Below, piece after piece: positions 55,190-64,000 of a DNA stretch of 64,000 nt; positions within the stretch are counted from its first letter, which is position 1, and every line of letters starts with the position of its first letter. A model generated the notes under the pieces. The model ran no database searches, was not told the DNA's origin, and saw nothing but the letters and a program-made list of their open reading frames with translations. This DNA is from Chinchilla lanigera. Lineage: Eukaryota; Chordata; Mammalia; Rodentia; Chinchillidae. Position numbers and translations under genes: made by a program. The stretch is taken from positions 13,817,462-13,881,461 of the forward strand of contig NW_004955464.1 of assembly GCF_000276665.1 (NCBI RefSeq). Direction: 5' to 3'.

Positions 55190-55640
55190 GCCTGATTAAA
55201 GATTATCTCCAGAATCAATGAACCCTGATGATGTGATTCCAAGGGCACTTAAGGAATTGGCTGCCTAGGTTCATTATTAGCAAAGCATTAGCTGTTGCTT
55301 TAGAGAACTCAGGAGGAAGCATTTGTTGTCTTATCTTTAAAAGAGGAATACGAATGATCTTGAAATTATAGACCCATTAGTTTACCGTGATTCCAGAGAA
55401 GATACTTGACCTGATCGTCAGATAATCAATCAGCAAACAGCTAGAAGAGCATGGGTACTGAGTAATAACTTACATGGGTTTGTGAAGAAGAGCAAATCCT
55501 GTCAGATCAATCTAACTTCTTGCTGTGACATAATGATGGATTTGAGTAGATCTAGGGTAAGTGATAAATGCAATGCATCTCAACTTCATTAGCCTCTACA
55601 GTGCTGTGATCAACAGGTGGGGAAGTGAGTTCAGGGCTAC
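55190..55640 (+). mobile_element. Ancient LINE remnant, CR1/L3-like reverse transcriptase
   Basis: Conceptual + strand text near 55365-55550, allowing frameshifts, reads like the CR1/L3 block NYRPISL-V-IPEKILD, then a HGFVKKSKSCQINL-type motif. It is heavily decayed. Confidence 0.5.
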
Positions 55641-55953
55641 ATGCCTGTGTTGAACTACTCTTGTTTCACCCTCAGAAGGGGATGGATACTTTAAGATTTG
55701 TTTGGTAGTGGCATCTCACCCCCACCCCCATCTTCTTTAAGGTATGCACGTGGCAGGGTCCTGATACAATTCAGAGAAAGTTTAGATGATGGATTAGAGA
55801 ACTTTTCAGCTCCAGACAGAATGGTAGCCTCTGAATGAGGTCATCATAGCTCAGGTTCTCATTGGATCCTCTGTGTGCCTAAGTCTTCTGGTCAGCAAGG
55901 AAAGTAGGGAAATCAGAAAAGTTTAGGGTAAGAGAAACAAAAATCATTACAGG

Positions 55954-55972
55954 CCAAAAAAAAAAAAAAAAA
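55954..55972 (+). repeat. A-homopolymer
   Basis: A run of about 19 A without an attached SINE body that I can recognise. Confidence 0.8.
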
Positions 55973-56559
55973 AGAGGTAGAGAAAAGCAAAGAAGTGGAA
56001 TACAATTTTGGTAGCCGATTTCTTGTTCATTTTAAAAATTTCATCATTTAGAGAGTAGTTACTCCTAGGAGTATGATAATAACTTGCTCTTCATTTTAAT
56101 AAAGGCAAAAAAGAAATGACTTTAAATGGAAGTGGGAAAGACTGAGATTTGGGGTGAAAAGGAACTTCCAGAAGAGACAGTAAAAGGACTAGAGTGTGCT
56201 TTGCAAGTTCTCAACCCTCCTGATCTCAGAAGGGTGCGATTGTTGTCCACCCGCCACCTGACAGGTTCTCCACGGCATGCCTCCTGGGTGTGGGGCTGGC
56301 ATTGTGAATGAGAGTGGTGCCAGCTTTTTTCCTGACCTGCTCCCAGATCTTTCAGTAGAGTAGACACTTCTGCTCCTTCTGGAGTGTGTTATCACCTTTG
56401 GGATGTAAGAGGCGGGAACAAGCTTTGGGCCAGGACTGGTTTGGAGGCTTGGCATGGGGTCGTTTCTCTCACCTGTCTGGTTTTTGGAAGTCCCTGAGTC
56501 AGCTTACTGGGACTCTTCTAATGGAACGGCAGCACAAAACACTAACAGGTGCAAGCTTT

Positions 56560-56900
56560 GTTGTACTTGGGTGAGTAACAATATTGGTTATAAATATGGT
56601 AAAACATCTGGTATTTTCTATTTGTCATCATTTTTGCTGTTTATTTTTGTACTTTGTTCAGCGGGGTAAAACTGGAGTGGTTGGTTTGCCAGTAATAGGC
56701 TTTTGTGTTCTCGTTTTTGCCCTCATTTTATCTGTTTTATGTGTTTTGCTTCAGATTAACACGATAAGTTTTGGTTGAATATGAGACTGTTTTTCATTGG
56801 AAAACATTTTTTTCACTTAAATATTAATTTAAATGGTTTAAAGTGTTTTGGAGGCACCTTTCTTGTTTTAGGAATTGTTTGCTGATACAGAAGTCTGTTT
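56560..56900. other. Candidate conserved non-coding element in intron 3
   Basis: Repeat-free AT-rich block with words such as AACAATATTGGTTATAAATA (56578) and TTAAATATTAATTTAAATGG (56817). The texture resembles developmental enhancers; conservation not tested. Confidence 0.3.
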
Positions 56901-58039
56901 TTATTTGGTGTAGGAGAATCGTGCCTTTGTCCTTACTAGCTGGAGCTCGCATTGCTCATTTTGGTGTGGATGTGCATCAAATGATGGTTGTTATGACCCC
57001 GAGCCCCAGAGAGCAGCCTGAAAGCTTCGGTGGGATCTTTAATTGTGCGTCTTTAACCTCAGGGCAAGTTTTCTCACCACCTCAGTGTTCAGAAGAGACC
57101 AAAGCAAATGTAAGTGAGGAAAATGAGGGATAGGCCACAGCGAGTGGGGAGGAGGTAGTAACCTCAACTGTCTGGATGGCCAGGGAGGGAGGAGTAGCCC
57201 AGCTCTCCCCATCTGGGGAGCTGATGTCCTGGCTGCCCTGTCCTGGTTGTTGCCTTCGTCCCACCCTGAGTCCTCTCAGGCTGTCCATCACTGGGCAGTG
57301 TTTTTCTCTCTGCTCAGCAGCAGCCCTGCCTACTGTTTTCCTTCTAATCTGTATTCAAGTACCCATAACTTGGGAGAAAAATGACCTTTGGGGTTCAGGT
57401 TTTCTAGTGTTTGGTCTTTGTCCATGGGGACTTTTTTCTTTTTACAGGAACTTTGAAGAGACTCCATCTGCATTTTGAGTTAGAACTATGAGTAAAGGAG
57501 TTTCTCTTTTATAGAAAATTGTCCAGATGCTGGGCTATTTTTGGAAAGTGGAGTGGGGGAAGGGTTTATGGTGACAGGAAAAGGAATAGTATAAATGAGA
57601 GGCGTTTTGAGGATTTCAGTATGACCTAAAGCTAGTACATTGTGACCAGTCTTTTGTGAAAGATACATTTTTGAAAACTTTATAGGAAATTGGTTTCGAT
57701 CCTTGCAAATCAAACTATCCTGATTTCCCTTTCTCCTCACTCAAGGCTGAAAAGCCCGAGTTCCAAGCCCTACCCCTCTCCCCACCTACATAGATACTGC
57801 TCTTTGCTCTGTATTTAGCTTGTTTCCTTCTCTCTGCTCTTGGTTCCTGCAGTCTCCAAGTAGACAGAAAGGCAGTGCCCTGGAAAGAACCCAGCCTTCC
57901 CTCCCCATTAGCTTGTCCTGGCTGCAGCTGTTCCAAGAGGGAGGGATTGGGCCAGGCTTTTTAGCAAGAGAGCCCAGTTGTTGGATTTTGGTCCCTCTGC
58001 CCCAGTCAGCCTGCACGTTTTTCTGTACACACAGGCAAA
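56901..58039. other. ERI3 intron 3 sequence, unassigned
   Basis: Unique-looking; overlapping open frames on both strands, no exon supported. Confidence 0.35.
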
Positions 58040-58330
58040 GGCGCTGATGCTATTCTTCTAAACTAGGAAATGAAATGCAAAACCGACGTTAATGTAACAT
58101 TACGGTTGAGATTAAATGCACCAAAATCAGGAAATTCAAAGTTATGCTTCCCACAGCAACTATAACTCAGCCTCATCTGGCGTGTGTAGTATTTTGTGTT
58201 AGTGTGGATGGTGTTATATGTTAAGACATTAAAGTTAACACCATAAGCAGAGCACAAAATGCTTGAGGGGGCTGAATTATGATGACTGTGTGAGCCGTAA
58301 GTGTTCTTGCACAGGCTCCCAGCTTGTGGA
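58040..58330. other. Candidate conserved non-coding element in intron 3
   Basis: Repeat-free block with isolated CpGs (AAACCGACGTTAATGTAACA at 58079, TGAGCCGTAAGTG near 58290) and AT-rich factor-like words. Flagged by eye. Confidence 0.35.
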
Positions 58331-60010
58331 ATAATTTTTCCCCTGCCCATCAGACCAGTTATTGCCTTTCTTTTTAGTTCTGTCTCTCCTTTAACATACC
58401 TCTTCTTCCAGGGTCACTATAAATGAATTCTATTGGTGGCCTGTGATGGTGGTGGGAATGGGACGCCCAATGGGCCCTTTTGTCCTTTTTGTCACTGCCT
58501 CCATAAATGTAGTGCTTCTCCCTCCCCCTCCACAGTGCTGTTTCCTGGTGGTCCCCACATTGTCCCCCACCCCTCCACCTATTGCTCCCTGAATGGGAAC
58601 AAGCATTTGCTGTGTCCGGGTCTTTGCCATGTTGTAACTCTGTGAAAGCTAAAGGGCCCTTCTTTATTTGGAGCAGACATAGCAATGTTGAAGTAAAATA
58701 TACATCTTGGGGAATGAAGCACTGATGCATGGTCGTGCTGCCTTGTGTGTTTGGCGTAGCAGAGGCATGATCGAAGTGGGTTTATTTGCTCTGTTCAGAC
58801 TGCTCCTCTACCTTCCCTAGGGTTTATACCTTTAAACTGCCATGGTGTGTAGTTAGGCTGTGGAGTTGCCTGGGGGTGGGGCCAGGAATTTTCCTTAGGG
58901 AGGACTGGGTCACTGGTAACAAAATCACCACATAATTTAGTGCAAATCAGGAAACATCCCCCCTAGCCTCTTATTATCCTGGTGGCCTCCCAAGGGCTGA
59001 GACAGCTGTTAGAATGCAGATTTTGTTAAGCACAGGACTAAGTTTGGTGGTGGGGAAGAGCTCTAAAGAATAGAACCATTGATAAATGGTGAATGAAATC
59101 AGGGACTGTAAAATAACAGTGACACTGAGCTGCCTTTTAAAGTTTTTGTTGGACATGACAAAACCAACCAAGTCAGCAAAGGAATGGGGAGGACCTCATT
59201 GTAACCACCTTAGAGGCAATGAAAAGGCCTCTTTTTGCTCTTTGGATACTAACCGGCAGAATATAAAGACAAGTAAGAAATAGTCCCCTACCCTCAAGAA
59301 GCTCAGAGTTGAGGGTAGGCATAAGTGTGACCATCAGCCAACTTGATAACTCAGGCAAGTATTGGTGCAGTAAGGGTACAAAGGATAGGAGTGCTCAGCC
59401 CTGCTCATAGTGTGTGGAAGGGAGTGATTTTGAATTATTTTGTAAGAAATATAGGAAAGCGAGTGGGCCCCATAGGCCTGAGGCCTCTTACAACTGTTGC
59501 AGCAGGGATAAAAGAAGGGGCACATGAGTAAAAAAGGATGAATTGGCCTAAGTCTGAAAACACGGACCTCTATAACAGGTGTGTTTGAGAGAATGTTGAA
59601 AATGAGGGAGAGGAAGAGTGGAGATTTTGAAAGCAGTAAGTTAGTTGGATTATCTGTATGAGTTATAAGGTATTTTTCACATTCAGGCAAGGAGGTCTTA
59701 TTGGGGTGCTGTGAATTAAGGCTATGAAGGCTAGAAGAGGCTGAAGAGAGTTTGAGCTAATAAAGTCTGGGCAGAAAGGGTAAGAATCAAAGTGGAAATA
59801 CATGAGCTGAGGCATTGCCAGAGAGGCTGCTCTGACATCTCATTTGTGATTGAAGGTAGCAGTTGGGTCACAGCTAGGTCTCTGGGGAGAGGCAACAGCT
59901 GGAGAATAACATTATATTTCCTCCCTTCCCAAAAGAAGTGGGGATTTGGGTTTGGGTCTGCTAGGATCCATCCTCAGCAGACCAGGGAAGTTGAGACCCT
60001 TTAAACAGGT
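58331..60010. other. ERI3 intron 3 sequence, unassigned
   Basis: No repeat or exon recognised; the open frames at 58374-58730 and 59334-59690 (minus) have no identifiable product. Confidence 0.35.
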
Positions 60011-60014
60011 AAAT

Positions 60015-60205
60015 GTCTGGGAGTGCTGGGAGGTGCCTATAGTCCAGGTACTTTGGGAAGCTGAGACAGGAAAAGCAAACATTCCAGCCTAGCATGGAAA
60101 CCTTAGCAATTTAGGAAGACTCTGTCTCAACATAAATGAAAAGGGATGGGAACATAATGTCACTACAAAGACCTGGATTAAATCTGCATTACCAGAAACA
60201 AAACA
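60015..60205 (+). repeat. Old B1-ID fusion SINE
   Basis: GGGAGGTGCCTATAGTCCAG, TTTGGGAAGCTGAGACAGGA, AGACTCTGTCTCAACATAA, then a degraded ID part ending ACCAGAAAC. Confidence 0.65.
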
Positions 60206-60613
60206 AGCAAACCACAGATAACTGGCTGGCTAACATTGAGGAGGATGTAGAAGGAAGGGTTAATGAGGGTAGGAGGGTCTAGGTAGCAAGAGAAGATTGG
60301 CAAGGGCTGCAGGGCTTGGGGTTGGAGGCTGAGTTCCCTGGGAGCCCCAGCAACAGGTGCTCAGCCCTTGAAAACTAGCCAGCAGGTCAGTAAGGGTGAT
60401 CTGGGGGAGCAAAGTCGGGAGAAGTTTTTATCAAGTCATAGGCTTTGCTTTTCCCTGTCTCCATCCTGTCTTATTTTTCGTCTCTTCTCTTAATTATATT
60501 TCTTTTGTAGATTGATCTCAAATGTTTAACATGAGCAAACTGATACTACGAGATGCTTTCTCCATTGCTATGTTTCATTGAGAAAAAGGATCCCACATCA
60601 TTTTGATTAAGAT

Positions 60614-60666
60614 GCCACTGGGATGATTATTTTTTATCCTGTTATCCTGGGTGTTCACAATACTTA
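60614..60666 (+). repeat. 53-bp direct repeat, copy 1
   Basis: Aligns gap-free to 61648-61700 with 2 mismatches; contains GGGATGATTATTTTTTATCC. It matches no repeat family I know. Confidence 0.92.
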
Positions 60667-61647
60667 GAAAGCCCCCACAGCCTCACATTTATGTGATGAG
60701 TTTTGAGTTCTAGCTGTGAAAATTGAGCCATAGTCCAAAGTCCAGCCTGAGACAAGAATACTCCAAGATTGACAGTAGCCCATTCCTCCCTGCAGAGGGG
60801 CACAAGCAGAGAGGTTGTATCCCTTGAGCGAAACCACAGGCAAAACCCTCTTAGTTGTTGAGGGAATCAGAGAAATTAGAGGGAGAGTCAAACATGCAGG
60901 ATGCTTTTATTCTGAAGTACAGCTGCCTTGGAATGGGATGCTATGTGGGTCCTGCTGTAGTTGGCCTGTAGAGGAAGCTCAAGGTCTGTAGGGGACAGAA
61001 GTGGTCTGTTGCATGACTGGCTCCACTCTCTTCTCTTGCTGTGGTCAGTGTCTATCTTGGGAAGTCATTCCAGTCAAGGGCTGAGCTAAGGGCTAAAGTG
61101 CTGGCAGGGACTCTTCTATGGAGACACTGTTGCTAAATAGTCCAGTGCAGAGTCCATGGTGAGGTTGGGAGTGAAGTTGGTGAGCCAGAAAAGGAAATTT
61201 GAGTAAATTATTGAGTGGAAGGGAAGAAACAGAAATATCAACTAGAGTTCATAGGAACAGAGAGGAAGATGTTCTCAGGAGTTAAACACAGACATAGATA
61301 AACTTGGTAGGATCCATTGCCTGAGGAGAGAGGTGCATTTCTTGAGAGATGTTGGTGGACTGGACTAAGGTTGTGATGGTGGGAGTGGAGAGAATTATGT
61401 GTTGTAGTCCTTAGGTGTGCTGGGAAAGACAGCATGAGAACCGTGCTCTTAGATAGCTTGTATTTGAATTCTAGTGGGCTATTCGGGAGTCTTGGGTGCT
61501 AAGATTTGGTAAGGAATAGAGTATAGAATCAGAAGTTCTCATACATGGGTGCTCTGAGTTGAAGATCCACTTGAAGGAGAATGTACAGGGGTAATTGTTT
61601 TAGGGGGCTTCTTCAGTAGTAATGTAAGTTCACAGGTACTTTTTCCA

Positions 61648-61700
61648 GCCATTGGGATGATTATTTTTTATCCTCTTATCCTGGGTGTTCACAATACTTA
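61648..61700 (+). repeat. 53-bp direct repeat, copy 2
   Basis: Offset of 1034 bases from copy 1, 2 mismatches in 53. Confidence 0.92.
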
Positions 61701-61879
61701 AAATTGATCGTGCCTCTCTGAGAAGGAGTTAGTCATACATGTTTTAGGCTGTTACACTTTTGCAGTTCAGTGTGGTCTGAGCCCCAGCAGGCCATGCACC
61801 AGAGCTAAGCAGAGTATGCAGTTTGACAGGATCTTCAGGAAATTTGTAGTCTGGGAAACACTGCTCTAGACTGGACCCA

Positions 61880-62050
61880 TGGTTCTCAAACTTCAGTGAG
61901 AGTCAGAACCACCTGGAGGACTGGTTAAAACCAAGATTGCTGACCCCAGGACTTCTGGTCCAGAAAATCTGGGGTAGAGGCCAGGAATGTACATTTCTAA
62001 CAAGTTCTCAAGTGATGGGATGCCTGTCAGGAACTGTGGTTTGAGGACCG
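61880..62050 (+). mobile_element. MER5A-type hAT-Charlie element
   Basis: GGTTCTCAAACTTCAGTGAG, AGAACCACCTGGAGGACTGG, ATTTCTAACAAGTTCTCAAG and TTTGAGGACCGCTGACTA follow the MER5A consensus. Confidence 0.82.
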
Positions 62051-62697
62051 CTGACTACCTTAGATTTCTCATCGGTAACATAGGGGAGTATTTCTTGCAA
62101 GCTAATGGAGATGGTGTGATCTCGGGAGCCAGTGTGCGAGCAGGGGTTTCAGTGCATCATGGGTAGAATGTTAGTCTGTGGATTGCCTGCTTAGTGGTCT
62201 GACTTTGTAAATCTTTCATGCCAACATAACTGTTTTCCAGTTCTGCCTTCTGGTCATCAGATATGGGCAGAGAATAGGGAATCTAAAGTAACCCATTGGA
62301 ATGCAGTCTTTGGGGGAGATGGTTCCTAGGGCTGTGAGTGGGAATTATTCCCAAAGCTCAGCTAGCTTCTCTGGGTTCCTAGCCAAGTTGTCTGACCAGA
62401 ACTTGTCTGTCTGCCTGACTGGGCCTGGTTCTGTCTTGACCACCTGTTACTCTCTCTTTCTTTCATCCCCAGCTACTAAATCTTTAGAATAGTGTTTGGA
62501 TTGATTAAAAAAATGGTATTTGTCTGACCTAGCCTCTGATTCATCTTGTGGTCCTGACCAAGTTACATGAAACCCCCAATCACAAACTTAGGTGACTAGC
62601 TGAACAGGCTTTGGCTGCATATGCTTAAGTCCTAGAAGGGGAACTTTGGCCTCCAAAGTTGAGGGGAGCTGAGACAGAGGCTGTTTTGATGAGAGGC

Positions 62698-63165
62698 AAT
62701 ATAGCATGGTGGTTAAGAGCACAGAGTCGGGCCCAGTGTGGTGGTACATGTTTATAATCTCAGCATTCTGGGAGGATTGCAAGTTTAAGCCCAGGCTGGG
62801 CAACTTAGTGAGACTCTGTCTCTAAATTTAAAAAACAAAAAGCCAAAAACTTAACAAGAGCTGGGGATGGAGCTCAGTGTGCATGCTCTGGGTTCAAGGT
62901 ATAAGTGCAATAACTTTCCCCCACCAGAAAATATGGACTCCAGAACTGGACTGTTCATTTTTGAGTCTTGTCTCTACCACCTACAAGAAATACGACCTTG
63001 GGCAATCTACGTATACTGTTTATGCTTCAGTTTCCTTATTGGGAAAATGCAGTTAATAGTACTAATCATATAGGACTTGTGGGAAGAGAAAATGAACTTA
63101 CTTTTTAAAGTACTCAGAACAGTGCCTGGCATGTAATGACTATATGTGTTAGCGCTTATTAGTAG
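62698..63165 (+). repeat. MIR split by a B1-ID SINE
   Basis: MIR 5' part ATAGCATGGTGGTTAAGAGC (62701). It resumes at about 62935 with GACCTTGGGCAATCTACG, CAGTTTCCTTATTGGGAAAA and CAGAACAGTGCCTGGCATGT. Confidence 0.85.
62731..62905 (+). repeat. B1-ID fusion SINE nested in MIR
   Basis: GGCCCAGTGTGGTGGTACAT, AACTTAGTGAGACTCTGTCT, then GAGCTGGGGATGGAGCTCAG and GGGTTCAAGG. Confidence 0.85.
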
Positions 63166-63419
63166 AGTTAGTACTAGTATTATTCTGGCCCATGGCCTCA
63201 TAGGATGTGATTGGGGTATAGCAGGTGGCTGGGAGGCAGACTGTACTTCTCTGGTAGCACAGAGAAAACCTTCAGACTTTCCATCAAAGTGTAGTGCATA
63301 GAGCCAGGGAACTAGCCAAAGAAATTCATTTTTCTTCCACTGAAATGGTAAATTGGGGGTGGCATCCTGTCCACTTCCATGCCTGCCCTGCCCACGCTGC
63401 CTTCAGGAGACTTCTGTGC

Positions 63420-63610
63420 ATGACCTGAGACTTGTTTAAATTAATTATATGACAGATACATATAAACAGATGGCTACAAAGAAATCATTTGGTTGTTTGC
63501 TGCCCCAAGGTTCTGCTTCATAAAGGCCACTGGTACCTGAAGTTATTTACATTTGAGTGTGTAAAAATGTTTAAACGAGAACCGTTTTAGGATCATGTAT
63601 AAAGAAAGGG
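63420..63610. other. Candidate conserved non-coding element in intron 3
   Basis: Repeat-free: TTTAAATTAATTATATGACA (63435), GTGTAAAAATGTTTAAACGA (63559). It contains TGACAG (TALE-type) and ATTA words; flagged by texture. Confidence 0.3.
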
Positions 63611-63869
63611 AGACAGATGTGCACAGCCCTGAGTGAAGATATGGTTCCTATGACTTTTGGTTTCCTTCACTTATTGGTACTGTGTTTTTGAAAAATTCAG
63701 ATTTCAGTAAAGGTAAATTATAATTTGCTTTATGCCCCTACTCCCTTCAATAAAGTATAGCAGTGTTTATTTTCAGCCTCTTTTCTACATTTATTTTAAT
63801 TGCTTTGGGGTCTGTGGAGATGGGTAGAGGGAGACATACATGTGAAAAATCAGCTTTTTAAAGCTCCGA

Positions 63870-64000
63870 TTTTTTACCCTTCCTTGTCCTGAAACTTCGA
63901 GCATCAGCTTTCATCTGTCAAAGTGTAAATCAGCAATTAAAACCCAAACAGCCAAATGCCAAAGATGACCTGAAGCACAAAGCAACTGACAAACAAGTCC
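63870..64000. other. Candidate conserved block at the window edge
   Basis: Repeat-free: CTTTCATCTGTCAAAGTG (63909), AAATCAGCAATTAAAACCC (63928). Truncated by the window end. Confidence 0.25.

Larger units (their letters stand above)
53136..64000 (+). other. ERI3: ERI3 intron 3 (partial, runs off the window)
   Basis: Begins at GTAACT after coding exon 3 and is not closed within the window. It contains an MLT1 LTR, an old CR1/L3-like LINE remnant, a MER5A, a MIR broken by a B1-ID SINE, a 53-bp direct repeat and several repeat-free blocks. None of its open frames has splice sites or a recognisable protein match. Confidence 0.75.

Noticed and set aside
1..64000. CRISPR arrays, operons, prophage, tRNA or rRNA genes
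   Set aside because: Nothing of the kind is seen. tRNA-like sequences are ID and MIR SINE heads with A-tails, and the genome is clearly mammalian.

Overview
The window is a piece of a mammalian nuclear genome. Low gene density, a single CpG island, GT-AG introns and heavy interspersed repeats (B1, ID, B1-ID fusion SINEs, MIR, L1, L2, MLT1/MaLR LTRs, MER5A) point to a rodent. The ID and B1 sequences do not look like the mouse/rat consensus, so I favour a non-muroid rodent. A beaver-like (castorimorph) animal is a guess, not a demonstration. Two 100-base N runs (164-263 and 48622-48721) are assembly gaps.

The one protein-coding gene I can support is ERI3, a DEDDh 3'-5' exoribonuclease of the ERI1 family, on the + strand. 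Its CpG-island promoter is at about 37940-38300. The first three coding exons are 38374-38508, 40477-40552 and 52858-53135. They join in frame (phase 0, then phase 1) to give about 163 N-terminal residues, ending just after the first exonuclease motif (DFEATCD). The rest of the gene lies beyond the right edge, and intron 3 fills 53136-64000.

Positions 1-37900 are intergenic: repeats, a few unusual duplications, one strong CTCF-type motif (12890-12902) and several repeat-free, possibly conserved blocks. From memory of human 1p34.1, ERI3 lies head-to-head with RNF220 across tens of kilobases. This flank could therefore be the ERI3-RNF220 interval, but I see no RNF220 coding exon.

The largest mobile element is a minus-strand L1 at about 18240-22090, possibly reaching 23270. 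An internal block carrying the end of ORF1 and the start of ORF2 is inverted in it. Other structural oddities are a 92-bp inverted repeat (3428-3519 / 4241-4332), a perfect 44-bp tandem (4136-4223), a 96-bp gap-free direct repeat 1.7 kb apart (32074 / 33792) and a 53-bp direct repeat in intron 3 (60614 / 61648). I found no previously undescribed gene system. Repeat boundaries are by eye and approximate; family names rest on remembered consensus sequences.
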